A DNA stretch of 64,000 nt from DATJZH01 sp052146815 (GTDB lineage Bacteria; Actinomycetota; Actinomycetes; Streptosporangiales; Streptosporangiaceae): NCBI GenBank assembly GCA_052146815.1, contig JBKQMG010000275.1:26875-90874 (forward strand), given 5' to 3'. A program made the translations under genes and the position numbers. Positions 63,477 to 64,000 of the stretch are shown one piece after another. The notes beneath the pieces were generated by a model, which did no database searches, was not told the origin of the DNA, and was given only the letters and a program-made list of their open reading frames with translations. Numbering within the stretch: the stretch's first letter is position 1; every line of letters begins with the position of its first letter.

Positions 63477-63845
63477 TCAGCCGCGGTCGTGGAGGGTCAC
63501 CTGGTAGCCGTCGGGGTCCGCGAACGTGAAAGTGCGGCCGAACGGCCCGTCGGCGGGCGCTGAGACGATCGTCGTGCCGGCGGCGGCGAGGGCGTCGTGG
63601 ATGTCCTGCGCGTCGGGGGCGTGCAGCCACAGCGCCATCCCCTGCCCCGGCTGCGCGATCGCGTCCAGGTCGGTGCCCGCGGCGACGTCGCGGACGGCGA
63701 ACGCGACCGGCTTGGTGCCGAACACGACGGCGTGCGGCGGTCCTGCGCCGGAGCGCTTCAGCCCCAGGTACTGCTCGTAGAAAGCGGCGGAACGCTCCAG
63801 GTCGCGCACCTGCAGTGAAATGAAGTCGGGTCCGGTGACGGCCAC
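63477..63845 (-). CDS. VOC-superfamily protein (glyoxalase / bleomycin-resistance fold)
   Basis: A 122-residue protein from GTG 63845 (AGGAGG 8 bases upstream). It contains two beta-alpha-beta-beta-beta units: TGPDFISLQVRDLERSAAFY, EQYLGLKRSG and the second AQPGQGMALWLHAPDAQDIH, GPFGRTFTFADPDGYQVTL. The usual metal positions of dioxygenase and glyoxalase types are only partly conserved, so it could be a binding protein or an enzyme. It diverges from a MarR-type gene; two operator palindromes between them suggest joint control. Confidence 0.82.
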   Translation of the reverse strand: MAVTGPDFISLQVRDLERSAAFYEQYLGLKRSGAGPPHAVVFGTKPVAFAVRDVAAGTDLDAIAQPGQGMALWLHAPDAQDIHDALAAAGTTIVSAPADGPFGRTFTFADPDGYQVTLHDRG

Positions 63846-63862
63846 GATCCTTGCCTCCTCAT

Positions 63863-63886
63863 GGTATGTCAGTCTTCTGACATACC
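63863..63886. promoter_or_regulatory. Operator palindrome 1 (MarR-type)
   Basis: 10-bp arms GGTATGTCAG and CTGACATACC with a 4-base spacer, perfect. It lies between the VOC start and the MarR start. Confidence 0.75.
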
Positions 63887-63892
63887 ACACTG

Positions 63893-63912
63893 TATGTCAG
63901 ACTGCTGACATG
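63893..63912. promoter_or_regulatory. Operator palindrome 2 (MarR-type), over the regulator start
   Basis: 8-bp arms TATGTCAG and CTGACATG with one mismatch and the same 4-base spacer, 28 bases from site 1 (nearly three helical turns). It covers the ATG at 63910. Confidence 0.7.
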
Positions 63913-64000
63913 AGTCAAGGCGGGCCCGGAATCGAGCTGGACACATCGCTGGGGTACATGCTGAAGGCGGCCGCGAGCGCCCTGCACTCCGCCCTGGAGG
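63910..64000 (+). CDS. Start of a MarR-family regulator (cut by window end)
   Basis: ATG 63910 opens MSQGGPGIELDTSLGYMLKA and AASALHSALE, the N-terminal dimerisation helix typical of MarR regulators. Only 30 residues are visible. The operator palindromes over and just before its start suggest autoregulation and control of the divergent VOC gene. Confidence 0.65.
   Translation, partial: MSQGGPGIELDTSLGYMLKAAASALHSALE

Overview
The window is high-GC (about 70 %) DNA with dense genes, many ATGA or GTGA stop/start overlaps, AGGAGG-type ribosome binding sites and GTG starts. The gene set fits an actinobacterial chromosome, perhaps Streptosporangiales or a relative: the treY-treZ-glgX trehalose/glycogen block, an Asp23/AmaP/DUF6286 operon, DUF3072, PadR-linked DrrAB exporters, and rpsF-ssb-rpsR-rplI next to dnaB. 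The genus cannot be named from the sequence alone.

Layout. 1-7074: tail of a DUF4097-like gene, then treY, treZ and glgX, which convert glycogen or maltodextrin to trehalose. 7210-8218: a sugar-porter gene with its middle deleted. 8227-11992: three glycosyltransferases, probably for glycolipids. 12009-14962: small housekeeping and hypothetical genes plus a broken STAS gene. 15283-20055: two DrrAB-type ABC exporters around a PadR regulator. 21028-25102: a six-gene Asp23/AmaP envelope-stress operon, divergent from an ECF sigma factor and a zinc-finger anti-sigma/Asp23 fusion.

25974-33862: tRNA-Arg(ACG) followed by a 7.9 kb decayed integrative element. It is bounded by a perfect 44-nt repeat of the tRNA 3' half and holds an N-truncated tyrosine recombinase, remnants of FtsK/Tra and Spd-like transfer genes, and mostly broken cargo. 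34108-48470 continues as accessory DNA with many remnants (integrase, M20 peptidase, YbaK, DUF4232, CDF, IS1634, DUF190). Among them are intact genes: DinB/pentapeptide, GNAT, a Tat esterase, a toxin-like/PspA-like/XRE fusion, a dynamin-like GTPase, a phosphoglycerate mutase lacking the usual catalytic Glu, an enolase and a universal stress protein.

48563-56291: a six-gene membrane complex built like group 4 [NiFe] hydrogenases and complex I. Its large subunit lacks all four Ni-Fe cysteines and its small subunit lacks all four proximal-cluster cysteines. It is therefore an energy-converting-hydrogenase-related (Ehr-like) machine without the hydrogenase active site. This is the most interesting system in the window. 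56547-60374: dnaB with two inteins of different mechanistic class, one splitting the P-loop. 61082-62802: rpsF-ssb-rpsR-rplI and its terminator. 63477-64000: a VOC protein divergent from a MarR-type regulator, with two near-perfect operator palindromes between them.

Several genes at 14-48 kb carry single-base frameshifts, some in homopolymer runs. Sequencing error cannot be excluded for those. The deletions, truncations and chimeric junctions are more likely real decay.
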